Numbered from the stretch's first letter, positions 30,986-43,999 are shown. The stretch: 64,000 nucleotides of DNA from Echria macrotheca (GCA_030411725.1 MU839830.1:248001-312000); one strand, 5' to 3'. The notes: generated from the sequence alone by a model not told the origin. Program-made: numbers and translations.

Positions 30986-33645
30986 ATGGAGACCACTCTC
31001 CCTCTTCCTTTCCTGGTCAGCGTCGCCGTCCCCCCCGGACTGGGAGGCGCCAAGGAGGGCCTCAACCGTGAGGAAGTCTCCTGTCTCGGATGCGTCTTCT
31101 TCCAAGTTACGCCCCCTATCGTCGAGAAGATCCTTCGGTTCCTGGGACGCCACAACACCGAGTTTCATCCGTACTTTGACGTGACCCGGCTGGAATCCCG
31201 CGATGACGTGGTTTCTCTTCTCGACGCCGGCGCGCGCAAGGTGTTTGTCAATCCGGAGAGGCTCTCGGATTTCGCCGAGTTTGGCTCCCGGGTTGCGCCA
31301 GCGGTGACTGGGAGCAGCGCGTCTGTACTGGCATCGGCGACCGAGCACGGGTTACTCGTCTCCGACTTCGACCCGACGTCGGGCGAGGCCGCGCAGCTCG
31401 TCGAGGAGAGCAATTCGAAGAAGCTAAAGAACTTCTTCATCAAACCTACTGCCGGGGCAGACCTGGAGAAGTTTGTCAAGGTTGCCGCGGAAGCGCATGC
31501 GATCCCAATCCTGCCCTCGACGGGTCTTTCGTGTAAACCCGAGACTGGAAAGCTCGCGGTTTCCAAGATTCTTTCCTCTGCGTGGAATTCGGACCGGCCA
31601 GATGGGCTGGTTCCCACCGTCGTCGTCGACGAGAATGGCGCCGCACTCGGTTTGGTCTACAGCAGCGAGGAGAGCGTTGGGGAGGCATTGAAGACACAGA
31701 CGGGCGTGTATCAGAGCCGGAAACGCGGGTTATGGTACAAAGGGGCCACCTCGGGAGACACACAGGAACTCGTCCGGATATCGCTGGACTGCGATAACGA
31801 CGCACTGAAATTTGTGGTCAAGCAGAAGGGACGGTTCTGCCACCTCGAACAAGCCGGGTGCTTCGGTGAGCTGAAAGGAATACAGAAGTTGGAACAGACG
31901 CTGCTTTCAAGGAAACAGTCAGCGCCAGAAGGTTCCTACACTGCCCGTCTCTTCTCGGACGAGAAGCTCCTGCGAGCCAAAATTATGGAGGAAGCGGAAG
32001 AGCTTTGCGACGCCAAGACACCTGAGGAGGTTGCCTTCGAGGCGGCTGACCTCATCTACTTTGCCCTCACGAGGGCTGTAGGTGCCGGTGTAACGCTCGC
32101 AGATATCGAGAAGAGCCTTGATGCCAAGAGCTGGAAAGTCAAGCGCCGGACAGGCGATGCCAAGGGCAAGTGGGCTGAGAAGGAAGGAATCACGGTCGCG
32201 TCCAAGGAAGCTGCGCCGGCAGCAGCACCAGCACCAGCGGCCGAGGCCCCCAAGGAGACGACGCCCGAGAGGATTACCATGAAGGCTTACGATATGGCCA
32301 AAGTGTCAGAAGAGGAGCTCGACAAGGCGCTGAAGCGACCATCACAGAAATCGGCTGACGCCATCATGAAGATCATCAAGCCTATCATCGATGATGTCCG
32401 CAAGGACGGAGACAAGGCCGTGCTTGCTTATACACACAAGTTTGAGAAGGCTACCTCGTTGACTTCTCCGGTCATCAAGGCGCCATTCCCCGAGTCCCTC
32501 ATGCAGCTTCCGGCCGAGACGATCAAGGCGATCGATGTGTCGTTTGAGAATATCCGCAAGTTCCACGCGGCGCAAAAAGAGGACAAGCCTTTGCAGGTCG
32601 AGACGATGCCCGGTGTTGTCTGCAGCCGCTTCTCCAGACCGATCGAAGCCGTTGGTCTCTACATCCCAGGAGGCACTGCTGTCCTTCCCAGCACCGCGCT
32701 CATGCTGGGTGTTCCCGCCATGGTGGCTGGTTGCAAGAAGATTGTGTTTGCGTCGCCTCCCCGCTCGGATGGAAGCATCACCCCCGAGATTGTTTATGTC
32801 GCCCACAAAGTCGGCGCCGAGTCTATCGTTCTCGCCGGAGGTGCTCAGGCGGTTGCGGCGATGGCATATGGGACTGAGAGTGTGAGCAAGGTGGACAAGA
32901 TCCTTGGGCCTGGCAACCAGTTCGTGACGGCAGCGAAGATGCACGTCAGCAACGACACCAATGCTGGCGTTGGCATCGACATGCCGGCTGGTCCCTCGGA
33001 AGTTCTTGTCATTGCCGATAAGGATGCCAACCCAGCGTTTGTCGCCTCGGACCTCTTGTCTCAAGCGGAGCACGGGGTGGACAGCCAGGTGGTACTGATT
33101 GGTGTGGACCTTGACGAGAAGAAGCTCCTTGATATTGAAGACGAACTCCACCGGCAAGCGATGGCTCTTCCCAGGGTCGACATTGTGCGCGGCTCCATCG
33201 CCCATTCTGTTACCGTTCTTGTCAAGACGGTCGAGGAAGCCATGCGGATCAGCAACAAGTACGCTCCCGAGCATCTGATCCTGCAGTTGAGGGATGCGGA
33301 GAAGGTTGTCGACCTGGTGATGAACGCGGGAAGTGTGTTTATCGGGGAATGGACGCCCGAGAGCGTGGGAGACTACTCGGCCGGTGTGAACCACTCATTG
33401 CGTAAGACTTGGTCTCTTGATTTTATCTACCAGTCACAGTGCTAACTGCCGCAGCAACGTATGGCTATGCCAAGCAATATTCGGGTGTTAACCTGGGCTC
33501 GTTTGTGAAGCACATTACGAGCTCGAATCTGACGGCCGAAGGTCTGCGGAACGTGGGCGACGCGGTGATGCAGCTTGCCAAGGTGGAGGAGCTCGAGGCG
33601 CACAGGAGGGCGGTTAGCATTCGGATTGAGCACATGAATCGGTGA
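30986..33645 (+). CDS. his-3: Trifunctional histidine biosynthesis protein (HIS4 / his-3)
   Basis: Exons 30986-33401 and 33455-33645 (53-nt intron, GTAAGA...CGCAG) give 868 residues, close to the N. crassa his-3 length. After an N-terminal region of about 230 residues, the phosphoribosyl-AMP cyclohydrolase domain (about 240-290) shows SRKRGLWYKGATSGDTQEL, LDCDNDAL and a CHLEQAGCF metal-site stretch. The phosphoribosyl-ATP pyrophosphohydrolase domain (about 295-385) shows KIMEEAEELCDAKTPEEVAF and EAADLIYFAL. Histidinol dehydrogenase (about 430-868) shows GPGNQFVTAAK, DMPAGPSEVLVIAD, DLLSQAEHGVDSQ and NKYAPEHLIL, and its last motif NHSLPTYGYAKQYSGVN is completed across the splice. The protein catalyses steps 2, 3 and the final two oxidations of histidine synthesis in the cytosol. 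An Ala/Pro linker separates the last two parts. Confidence 0.98.
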
Positions 33646-34913
33646 TTGACCGTTGGTACTTTGGAATCTATTGATCCAATTTGAATAGCTGTAATCATGA
33701 AGAGGTTACAAGATAACGTGCCCAGTTCGTTGCTTGGTGATGGCGTCAGTTATGTAGGTTGACGTTAAGGTCGTTAACTACGGGCTGACAGTGTTAATTA
33801 GTTGCCTAGAAGGGTTAGTGTCCGGGCTGCAAGCCACAATCGGTTGTGTGACCCTGCCAAGCATTCACTACTGACGCAGCCGCCAGGAACGAGCGCAAGC
33901 CACAAATTTAATATATTTGCTTCCCACTTGGGGGGGAGGGATCAACGAGGGCAATCCAAGAGTTTCCCGTAAACTCATGAGCTGGAGATCGGAGAGAGAC
34001 GCAGCGGATATGTTTGACATGATTCCGCGTATTGTTTGTGGTAGTGATCGACTCGGAACTCACGGGATGAATGAAGTGGTGTGGCGCCGTGGCATTCGTT
34101 GCTTCGAAAACTTGGGGATTCCTTGGCAGACCGCGCAACCTCGGCAGCCCTTACTGGGCCAGCTGGGCAGCCGTTTACGCACTTGATTTCTTGACTGAGT
34201 GGCGCTGCTGACTCTGCCGCCCAACCGCCGTTCCCGATCCCACCTTTTTGTTCCAGAATCCCAGTTTACGAGCGCATACTGAGTACAAAATATACTCGTA
34301 CACTTTTTTTGGCGTGCGCGTGTGATCTGAGTTTGAGTGTGGCACAGAGAGGGAGAGAGAAAGAGATCTGAGAGAGGTTGCGTGACAACGTCTGAGTGGC
34401 ATGGCATGGGATTGAATTTAGTTTAGGTACGCCAATAACGGCAAAGCCTCTCTCTCTCCCTTCTCGGAGATATAATATATATGGGTGTGGGCTTTTAGTG
34501 TATTTCAGCTGAAAAATGCCCAGACTTTTTCGATAAGAAGTTAACTACTTGGCCTTGTGTTTTCGAAACAAAACCGGCGGATGTCCCCTATTTTTTCTTG
34601 TCCGAGAAATTGTACTGTTTTGAAACATTGCCCGATTCGCATTCCACATTCCACTCACACACTCACTCATCAGTTCGTTTCTTTTCTTCGTGGCGCAAAC
34701 TTGACCACACACCCCCATTTCCGTGTCAGAGGGGATAGAAAAGAAAACACCTGACATTGTAAAGGTCGCAAACCTCTTTCTGCGTCCGGATCCGTCGGCG
34801 GTTTGGTTGGCGGCAAGAGTCGCGTATCCCTTTCTTTTTTCTTGTTCTTTAATTCTTCTCTACACTCATTCACCATCTCTCTCTTTTTTTTCTTTTCCTT
34901 CCCTACGTTAATC
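33646..34913. other. Intergenic region his-3 to lysophospholipase
   Basis: 1.27 kb with no gene. It holds purine-rich (near 34350-34380) and CT-rich (34449-34460) simple tracts, an AT-rich TATAATATATAT segment near 34470, and a T-rich leader just before the lysophospholipase ATG. In N. crassa the corresponding interval carries the recombination hotspot cog; whether anything similar exists here cannot be seen from sequence. Confidence 0.6.
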
Positions 34914-36985
34914 ATGTACACCGCACCACTCTTACTTTCCTACGGTATCCTGTCCCTCGCGGCCGCCGAGCCGATCCCACCACAACAACAACCAAAAAAT
35001 GAACAGGCCATAAACCTCCTCCGCCCAAGGGCGCTGCCCAACTCCCCCTCGGGCAACTACGCCCCAGCCGTAGTCCCCTGTCCCGCCACAAAACCCACCA
35101 TCCGCAGCGCCGCCGCCGGTTTGTCGCAGGCCGAGACCGACTGGCTCAAGCTGCGGCGGCCGGCGACGGTGGAGCCCATGATCAACCTGATCAAGCGCGC
35201 CGGGATATCCGGGTTCGACGCCGAGGCCTACCTAAAAGTGGCGGCGGCCAACAACATCTCGGCGCTGCCGAATATTGCGATTGCCGCCTCGGGAGGGGGA
35301 TATCGCGCGCTCATGAACGGGGCCGGCTTCGTGGCTGCTGCGGATAGTAGGACGGCTGGGGCGACGGGGCCGGGCGGGATTGGGGGATTGTTGCAGGCTA
35401 GTACTTATCTGTATGGTTCAACTTTGAGGGGTTAAGTATTGTAGTGGGCTGACATGAGACGAACAGAGCCGGGTTGAGCGGTGGCGGGTGGATGGTCGGG
35501 AGTATCATGGTCAACAACTTTAGCACCGTCGAGAACCTGCGCGACACGACGTGGCAGTTTTCGAGGTCCATCTTTGTCGGGCCCAAGGAGCGTGGGGTGT
35601 CGGTGCTGAACACGGCGAGTTACTGGGGTGATATCGTCGGGCAGGTCAGCGACAAGCGCGATGCCGGGTTCGAGACGAGTCTGACGGACCTGTGAGTGAA
35701 TTCCTTTTTGGTCAAGAGTAGGTCGCTAATCTAAATCAGCTGGGGCCGCGCTCTGAGTTACCAACTCATCAACACCCCCGACGGCGGACCGTCGTACACC
35801 TTCTCCAGCATCGCCGAGACGGACGACTTCCGCCAGGGCAAGACGCCGTTCCCGATCCTCGTGGCCGACGGACGCGCACCGGGGACCAAAATCGTGTCCC
35901 TCAACGCGACCGTCTTCGAGTTCAACCCGTTCGAGATGGGCTCCTTCGACCCGACCGTGTACGGCTTCGCGCCGACCAAGTACCTCGCCTCCAATTTTTC
36001 CGGAGGTACCATCCCCCCCGACGGCCGGTGCGTGCAGGGTCTCGACTCGGCCTCCTTCGTGATGGGCACGTCCAGCTCGCTCTTCAACATCTTCTTGCTC
36101 CAGAACATCAGCGCCGTCGACTCGATCCCCGGGTTCGTGGGGGACGCCCTCGTGTCCCTACTAACCGACATCTCGGCCGACGACAACGACATCGCGCAGT
36201 ACGTGCCGAACCCGTTTCTGGGTTGGGGCAACAACCGCTCCAGCCCGATCTATTCGGCGTCCGAGCTCGACCTCGTCGACGGCGGCGAGGACCTGCAGAA
36301 CATCCCCCTGACCCCGCTAATCCAGCCGGCGCGCGCCGTCGACGTCATCTTCGCCGTCGACAGCTCCGCCGACACCCCCCAAAACTGGCCCAACGCGACG
36401 GCCATGCGCGCGACCTACGACCGTTCTTTATCAAAAATCGCCAACGGGACTTTGTTTCCGCCCGTCCCCGACGCGAACACGTTTATCAATCTGGGTCTGA
36501 ACCAGCGCCCGACCTTCTTCGGCTGCGACCCTGCCAATTTTTCTATTTCCGATAAGAAACAAACCGTCCCGCCGCTGATCGTGTACATCCCCAACGCGCC
36601 CTACACGGCCTTTAGCAACGTCTCGACCTTCACCCCGTCGTACTCGGACGCGCAGCGCAACGATATCATCCGCAACGGCTTTGATTCAGCCACCCAGGGC
36701 AACGGGACGCTCGACGACAAGTGGACCGTCTGTGTTGCCTGTGCCGTGCTGAGTCGCAGTCTGTGGCGGACCGGGACGCCGATCCCCGCGCCGTGCGCCG
36801 AGTGCTTTGGGCGGTATTGCTGGAATGGGACGGTGGATGATGTGGATAGGGGGCCGTATTTGCCTACGTTTAAGATTGGGAATGGGACGACGGCTGCGAA
36901 TGGTGCGGCGGGGATGGTGAGAAGTCCGGGGATGGGCATGGTGGGGGTGGTTGGCTTGGTTGTTTTGGGTTTGATGTTTGTGTAA
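34914..36985 (+). CDS. Secreted GPI-anchored lysophospholipase (phospholipase B)
   Basis: Exons 34914-35410, 35467-35691 and 35740-36985 (56- and 48-nt introns) give 655 residues. An N-terminal signal peptide (TAPLLLSYGILSLAAAEP) precedes the PLA2_B domain. The motifs are IAASGGGYRALMNGAGF (oxyanion region), the nucleophile elbow STYLAGLSGGGWMVGS with Ser170 completed across intron 1, FEFNPFEMGSFDP, and VDGGEDLQNIPL with the likely catalytic Asp421. The usual elbow is GLSGGSW; here the last Ser is Gly. Many N-glycosylation sequons and a Cys-rich end (CACAVLSR, CAECFGRYCW) are typical. The C-terminus, a Gly/Ala-rich spacer plus a hydrophobic tail (VGVVGLVVLGLMFV), is a GPI-attachment signal. 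The enzyme removes acyl chains from lysophospholipids and phospholipids at the cell surface. Its position next to his-3 matches lpl in Neurospora. Confidence 0.95.
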
Positions 36986-38095
36986 TATGAGAGGGATGAT
37001 GGGTCGGTTCGGTTGAAGGGGGAGATGGGAAAGAAAGGAGAGAGAGAGAGAGGAGATAATACCCCCACCTTGTTTTTGTTTTTGTTCAGCATGGCTGTGC
37101 GGGGCATGGTTTGGATTTTTTGGGATGCATAAGAATGTAAGGTTAGTTGAAGGGAAGGAGCAAGAAACTGTGCCATGTCAAATGGCAAGCAGCCGCGGGA
37201 GCGAGAATGTGGCTATGAAGAGTACGCTTCCGGGCGTTTATGTGTTTATCAGATGAGAACCTGTAACCAAGCGAACCACCATTTGGCCTGGTTGAATGTA
37301 CATGAAAAACGAGCAAATTCGAAGCCTTCTGCTACCTGACTTGCTTGTTGTCTGACTTGGAATCCGGGGCTCAGGAGATCAGGGGTTTTTGTTTACAACA
37401 GAATGGTTGGCAGTCAGGAACGTCAGCCCAATACCCCGCCCCGGCTTTTCTTTCCCCTTCGGCGCAGGGTTAACTTCAGAAAACAGTTCTTTTTTTAGTT
37501 CTTTTTTATTCTTTTTTCAGGATGACAAGTAAAGAAGATTACAACAGGACGTCATCAGAACACGCATCGCATCCAGCAGCACCTCAACCTCACCCCATCT
37601 ACCTGTACTGCCCAAGCAACACTGCCTCAACAATACATGGACAACAACTAAATCATGCAACGAACACACCATGAAATACCATTGTATTTTCTTAGTATTT
37701 AAAATCGTTACGGGATACGGGCAGAGAGTAGCTCATCCGCGGTCCTCTGCGCCTCACCGTCGTCATCTTGGTTCTCGCTCTTCTCTCAACTTCTCAGTAG
37801 AAATCTTCAGAGACGAATCTCCCCTGCTGAGTTATCTATGCACAGCTTTTCGCTCTCACCTCCAACCCACTTTTCGCTGCAGAAATGAAAACATACACAT
37901 GATAAAATGCGGCACGCTACAATAGTCATCATCCTGGAAGTAGGGAGGTTCCTCGAAAGAAAAGGAAAAGGATACAGAACCAGAAATTACAGTCATTCTT
38001 AAAGAGTCACTTCTCCCAGCGAATAAATCGCTGCGACGACTCTCAAACGTCGTAGACAAAATTGTCCAGAACTAGACAACACGATAGGGCGTGTG
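36986..38095. other. Intergenic, convergent 3' flanks
   Basis: This lies between the lysophospholipase and the caspase-like gene. It has short GA and T-rich runs (37038-37055, 37490-37520) but no gene or recognisable element. Confidence 0.55.
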
Positions 38096-39880
38096 TCATC
38101 GGAACGTATTTCGAAAAGGTCCCTCGACCTTGATGTCCTTGATTCCCTCGGGCATCCATCGGAAGCATTCGGCCCAGGCTTCCGGGCTGACAGTATCCTC
38201 TGTCAGCCTAAAGGTCATGACCACCTGTAACCCGCTCGACGGCGAGTCAGGGGTCCAAGGCAGCGTGCCTTTTTGTATTGGAGCTAAGAGAACCGACGGC
38301 AGTTTAGAACTCCCAGAGGCCTGGAAATGAAACGGTGACGGGAAACTTGTCACCCTCTCCTTCTCGGGGTTGCGATCTTGGATCATCTTGGGGTACTGGG
38401 AAAGGATCTTCACGTGCAGCTCGGCGGCCGAGAGAGGATCCATAAACGTTTGGTTGGCCCTCGTCTTGAGCTGGTCCGCGAGGGCACGGGTAAAGGCGCC
38501 GCGGTCGAGCAGCCGGACGTGATCTTCGCTCGTCGAAGCGGCGATCAACTCCAGCACGCCAATCCGCCGAACCAGCATAGACGAAGGGTAGTACGCAGCG
38601 TCCATGATAAGTAGTGTGTCGGGCACGGCGTTCTCGAGGATGGTTTGGATGCCGCTCCACCGAATAGCGAAAGCAGGATCAGCATGCTTGGAACTAACAA
38701 CAGGGTCAACCATAGGCCAAGCCAAAAACATGAGCATCCGCGACGAACCTGGCAATCACCATCTCCCTGTTACCATCGAGATAGCTATGTCCGCTGTAGT
38801 AAACAATCTTGAGGACGTCACGTTGCTCTTGGTCCATGAAATCGTTGAGTTCTTTAGACAGCCAGCGAAACGAGGTCATGCATCCGTCCGTGGGCCTCGG
38901 GATTGCCTTGACCTGGAACGTATAGTGGTAGTATTGCTGCAGCACGTTACCCAGCTCACCCAGGGCTTGCCTCGCGGATTCGTCCACATCATCTTCCCAG
39001 TAGACGAATAGCGCCGAGGCAGCAGCGTAGCGGCTGCGGTAGGGATTCCCGATGACTCTAGATGCGGCGACTTGAATATCGGATGATTTTGAGTTATCTG
39101 TGCCAGGTAATGATGGCGGCTGTGGGGGCTTATCAGGTCTAGGGCCGGAGGGTAAAGGCGTTCTGGTGCGCGCCTCACTCAAGGGCGGGCGTCCGGGCTG
39201 GTGGGCTGGAGTGACATCGACTTCCATTTCGGATGAATTCTGGGCGAGTACTGGCTTCGAGTTATGTGCGGCTGGGCTGATATGGCGCTTGCCCACAGAG
39301 GGGCTCCGCGCACGGTACTTCTTGAAAGCTTGTTCCCAGCTCATGTTGTGATGGTTCGGATGGCACTGTGATCAAAACGGTGTGAGCATACCTGACACAC
39401 GCCGCTGGCGGCAGCTTCGAGACTTACAGCAACCCTCCTGCGGCGGCAATCTACACAGGCACCGAGTTTCCTGATCAATGCCGCCCTCTCCCGTTGCTCG
39501 GGAGAGAGGGGTCCCGTTCGCCTCCGACTCCCACGGCGCGGGGCTCCGACGTCGTTTCCATCCTTCACCGAAAAGACGCCCTGGGTGGCGAACGTGGGCG
39601 ACTGCTCGACACTGTAAATAGTGGCCGTCGATTCGGTCGAGGCCAGAGTGGCCAGCGAGGCGACGGTGCCATTAGTTGCCGTCGAGGAGCTCGTGTCTTT
39701 CCTCACCGGTGCTGCATCGCCGCCCGGCTGGCCCACATGGTTCTCGCGGCCTCCGTTGGGTTCATCGTCTTGATTGGGATGGTGCCCTTGCTTCTGCGTG
39801 TCTCCAGCGGCCGGCTGTTGTCTAGGGTGAGGCGTCTCGCTCTTAGGAGGTGCCTCAGCCAGACTAGGAGCCGGATGCAT
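38096..39880 (-). CDS. Caspase-fold (peptidase C14-like) protein lacking the catalytic cysteine
   Basis: Exons 39428-39880, 38749-39365 and 38096-38693 (62- and 55-nt introns, canonical ends) give 555 residues. The N-terminal 130 residues are polar and disordered. A basic Cys/His module follows, assembled across intron 1: GACVDCRRRRVACHPNHHNM (C142, C145, C152, H156, H157), preceded by PLSPEQRERAALIRKL. The caspase-like domain has LKIVYYSGHSYLDG with His344 in the place of the catalytic His, then WSGIQTILENAVPDTLLIMD. Where active C14 enzymes have DCC/DSC the sequence is D388-A-A-Y-Y, so the nucleophile is missing. The RRIGVLELIAASTSEDHVRL segment and DRGAFTRALADQLK continue the fold. It is probably a non-proteolytic pseudo-caspase with a regulatory or scaffold role, which is inference. 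A recent loss of activity is also possible. Confidence 0.85.
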
Positions 39881-42800
39881 CCTTTATCAAGTGCTACCTA
39901 AATTCCGCCCAATCCCATGATCGCAAGGGATCTCGAGGCCACGGAGCGGCGAAGCCGTGGCTTCGGCGATTGTAAATCGCCAGATCGGACCGAGATTTTG
40001 CTTGTCTGACTGACGGATGTGGTTGGTTTGGGGCCGGTGAGCGCACCACCGTGCGTCGCGGTAGCGCGTGCGGGTAACCGGCCGACGATGCCGGAGACGC
40101 GAGACAGGGGGCGCAGCCAAAATCAAAGAATGGTCTGGGCTCAAGAACACCGTTGGAGAGCCCGGTGAGCGGCGGTGAGCAGACTGCGAAGTCAGCCTGG
40201 GGACGTTTGGCTCCACGGCTGTCGGCTACAGCAATTGAGGACTGTGGGTGGTGTGCTCTGGTTGCACAGGGCCCTGCAAACCAAGTGGGTTTTTGTCTCT
40301 TTTGACCGGCGGCCGAGTCCGGAGCTGCTGCTGCGGTTCGACGGCCTGGGATACCAATGGGGTCTCGGAGCGTGGAAGAATAAGGCGCCCTTTTGCCCTC
40401 AGCCGAAGAGAGGGCGGAACAAGGGGGAGCGTAATAGGTAACGAATGCCCGGAAAGGAAGCAGTCAGAACTCTTTACCGGGAGGACGTTGGGAGCGGCGA
40501 CGTCGCACGACAACACGCTCGAGCACAGGGAACGATGTCGAGATATCGACAACTGATACTCGTCCCCATGCGTGGTGGTGGAAGGGGAGGGCGAGTGAAG
40601 AGAGGGCAGGCACGAGAAGGGAGAGGGTGAGAGCGAGAGCCGGAGCCGGCGAGACACGATGTGGTTATCTCTCGCTGGGGTTCCCCGGGGGAGGGCAATG
40701 GGTTCGGAATCAAAAGAACGGCGGCGGCCACTTTAGAACTAGATTCGACCACTGCACGCAGCAGCCGAAGAAGGTCTGTCTGCTTGCCTGCTGGCTCATG
40801 GGGAAGGAACTCTGAAGCGCTTGACTCCCTGCATGAGAACCCCAGTAAAAAAAAACCACAGCACCCACATACATGCTCACCCCTCCAAAGCACCGCTTTA
40901 ATTTTTCTGCTCACCGCGGTTGGCTCGACTTAAACCAGCGTCCTGTCCCCATTCATTCGGCCGGCTCGACTCGACCTGATGGACACCCTCCACGTGGGCC
41001 CGCCAATCCGCCAAATGCGCCAATCCGCCAATCTGCCACCTCAGACCTGTGCAGACCGTCCAGTCACCGTGGAGCATCTCTGTTCTGGAGGGCCGCACCT
41101 CCACCTCGACGCCGATATCAGTTTGGACAGACGGGCAGCCAGCATGCAAAGAGACAACCTACCACACACGGCTGCCCAACACCTCCCTCGCCGACTGGTT
41201 AGGCGACACCGTCTCCGGCCAATGGTGAGATTCACCTTTCCTGCCGCCAGCCTCACCGCTTTGGTCGATCCGATAGGCCCTGTCCGTTCTGTTCCGCCTC
41301 CACAGCAGCGACCCCGGCTTCCTCGTCCCGGCCTAGGCGGGGAGTCGAGGGGCCCCCAGACTGCTGCTGGCGCCCGAAGCGCCTTGACCCGTGTCCGAGC
41401 GTCTCCGGCATGCACCGAGACCGCCAGTCGACAACGCAGACGATAAAATCCACATCTTCCCAGCACGGGGTGAAGCGGCTTTGTTGACATTTTGACATTG
41501 AGTAACTACTGACAGAGCCGTGGTGCCAGCTCGGTACATAGACCCAACAGCCGGGAGCCACTCCCTCCCACTCGTACGTGCCATTTTACCCGGCCACGAC
41601 CTCCCACCTTGTTTTGATCCCGCCGCCCCCGCGCTGTCAAAAGTTTAGACGATGAGGGTCTTGTCCGTTTGGTCCCTCGCCGCCTCAAAAGATACCCCGC
41701 CAAGAGCCCATTCGCTCGAGCCGGGACAAGTTGGAGAGAAGGGCTCGAGCCGAACGCTTCCCGCATGCGAGGGCGGACTTTGAGAGGACAGGCCAGGTCC
41801 AACGACGTTCGAGCTTGAACTAGTCAAATCGTCGAAGCTGCGGGAGCCTCAACGCGGGATGACGGCTGCTCTGGGCCGGCATTATTGGCGACAGCGGACC
41901 GCCGTTCATCTCTGGCTGGCTGGTCCGGCATTGCAATTCACCACTCTCAGCACGCGGTAGCCAACTCAGCACCCGCTATCAGGCGCTGTTGCTTCTGAAT
42001 TGGTCGTTGGACTTTCCCTATCGGTCGACCTTGCGTCTTCCCCATCTTCTTCCCCATGGCACCCCTCCCTTCCCCGGCTCGCATGCCTCGGGATGACTGG
42101 ATTCGTGACACCCCCGGCATGCTCGCGACGATTTGACCCTGTGCCGATGCAGCGCAGCCGCCGCCGCCCCGATAACATCTCGATGGCCTTCCGTCTGCAG
42201 ACGCAAGCTGCGCAGTCTGCCAGACGCTCCAGTCGCTTGTCTCGATGGTCGATACCCCAACAAGCTCGGCCGCGAACTCCTATCACGCCCCTGAGCTCTG
42301 CGCCCTCATGTTTCGTGGCCTGCATTAGTTTTTGTGTGCGCTGCGTAGCGCTGCGGAGCGCTGCTCCCAACGTCGAGTCTCAACGACCAGGCCCTTTTTT
42401 ACCATACTTCCCTATTTTCCCCACGCGCCGCGCTTCCTCAGTGGGTGCTTTCATCTCAGGGCTCATGCATTGATACCTGTGATACCAAACTTCTCCGGAC
42501 GGCCCAATCACGGAGCGATGGCGCCTACTACCCTGTTTATTGCTTTTCCCCTCCCACTGCCTCCTCGAGGTCGCACTCTTCTCACCTCAGCCTGCACTTT
42601 GCTTCTATGGATCAGAACACCGCAGCTAGTCTCAGGCGGGCCGCTGTTGATTTGAGCCGCCGTTGCATCCCCAGGCTCACGCCTCGCATGTATATACTCG
42701 GTGGAACACTGGACCCGAGCCGAAGCCCAATCACCAGCCGGCATCCGAAATCAAGACAGGCACGCGAACTCTGTGCTTCTCGGTGGACGCCCGATGCTGT

Positions 42801-43999
42801 TGCTGAGCTCAGCCTCGACAAAGGTGTAGGGTAGATATCTGCCCGAAGCCTTGATCCCTCATCTTGAAGATGCACTTTCCTCTTCCGACCAGGTTAACGG
42901 TATGGTGAGTTACGTCAACTAGTGTCGACGGTTCGTGATGCAGGGTGAGGGATTTCCGGTCGACTAGCGATGCCTCGCAGGAGAGCCCGACGAGCCATCT
43001 ACCAATGCCAACTGGCAACTCTCCGAGGAGGGACACAACATGACCCATGCAGCTCGCAATTTGTCGAGAAATGCCCAATCAGGCGGGTACCGATTCAGAC
43101 CTGTTGTCTGGATAGGTTGAAACATGTAAGGTATGTTAGCTAACACACGGCCTGGGGTGCTTAGGCAGCTCCTCCTACACCGTGGTATCTCGGGGTTTCT
43201 TTTCTCTCAGATCTAGCCTGCATCACAACGACGGGTCGCCATTCGCGGACAACTCACCCTAAGTCCGGGGAAGAGACCGGACGACGGGGCTGCAGGGTTA
43301 CGCTGACTAACCAGAGATGTCGATGGCTATGGGGCATATGTATCTCGGGGGTCCAATACCGTCTGATAAAGGCCGGCACTCGGCGGGGCGGGGGAGCTGA
43401 TGTTCGGGCTCGGTTCGGGCTGCGACGTATCATTGCTCCGTTGTGTGAAGTTGAGCTATTCACGCCCAACTGTCACCAAGCTATCACTTTAGCACGGATA
43501 GATGTGCACATTCTCCTACCTAGGAAGGAATATTTTGGCACAGAGTCGAGGGGTTTGGGAAGCCTTGGGTTCGGGACTTAGAACTACACATGCATGTGAC
43601 GGACAGCGCATCGCATCGCTCGGTGTTCGGGTCGAGAGCACGCGGCTGTGTACGTAGGGATTGTCTTGTGGAGGAAGGCTACCTTACCTGACTGAGGGGT
43701 TCCTTCGTTTGGCTTGTCGTCCCATCTTTTCGTGGGGATTGGGGATGGGGAGCCTAGAAACATAGTAAGGGGTTGGTGTGATTGGCGAGGATTTGTTCGC
43801 CTCGTTTCTTGGGTCCGAGTGGCCAGTCACGACGTGGAGGAAGGAGGATTGTTTACTCTAGGTTGGGGGGTGGGGAATGGGGGATGGTTCTTGGACTCAC
43901 TCGTTCACGGCTGGGGAGGGGCGGAATTCGAGGTTGGCCAGCCTCTCTTTCTCATGCTTGATGGCCAGCTAGCTGTCTTTTTTCGTCTCAGTCACTGCT

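Noticed and set aside
32342..33394. 350-codon antisense frame opposite the histidinol dehydrogenase domain
   Set aside because: It is a shadow of a highly conserved gene, with no recognisable protein features.
40226..42834. Overlapping open frames in the GC-rich half of the gene-poor region
   Set aside because: They overlap on both strands with similar lengths, contain no motif and no plausible splice linking, and look like chance frames in GC-rich DNA.
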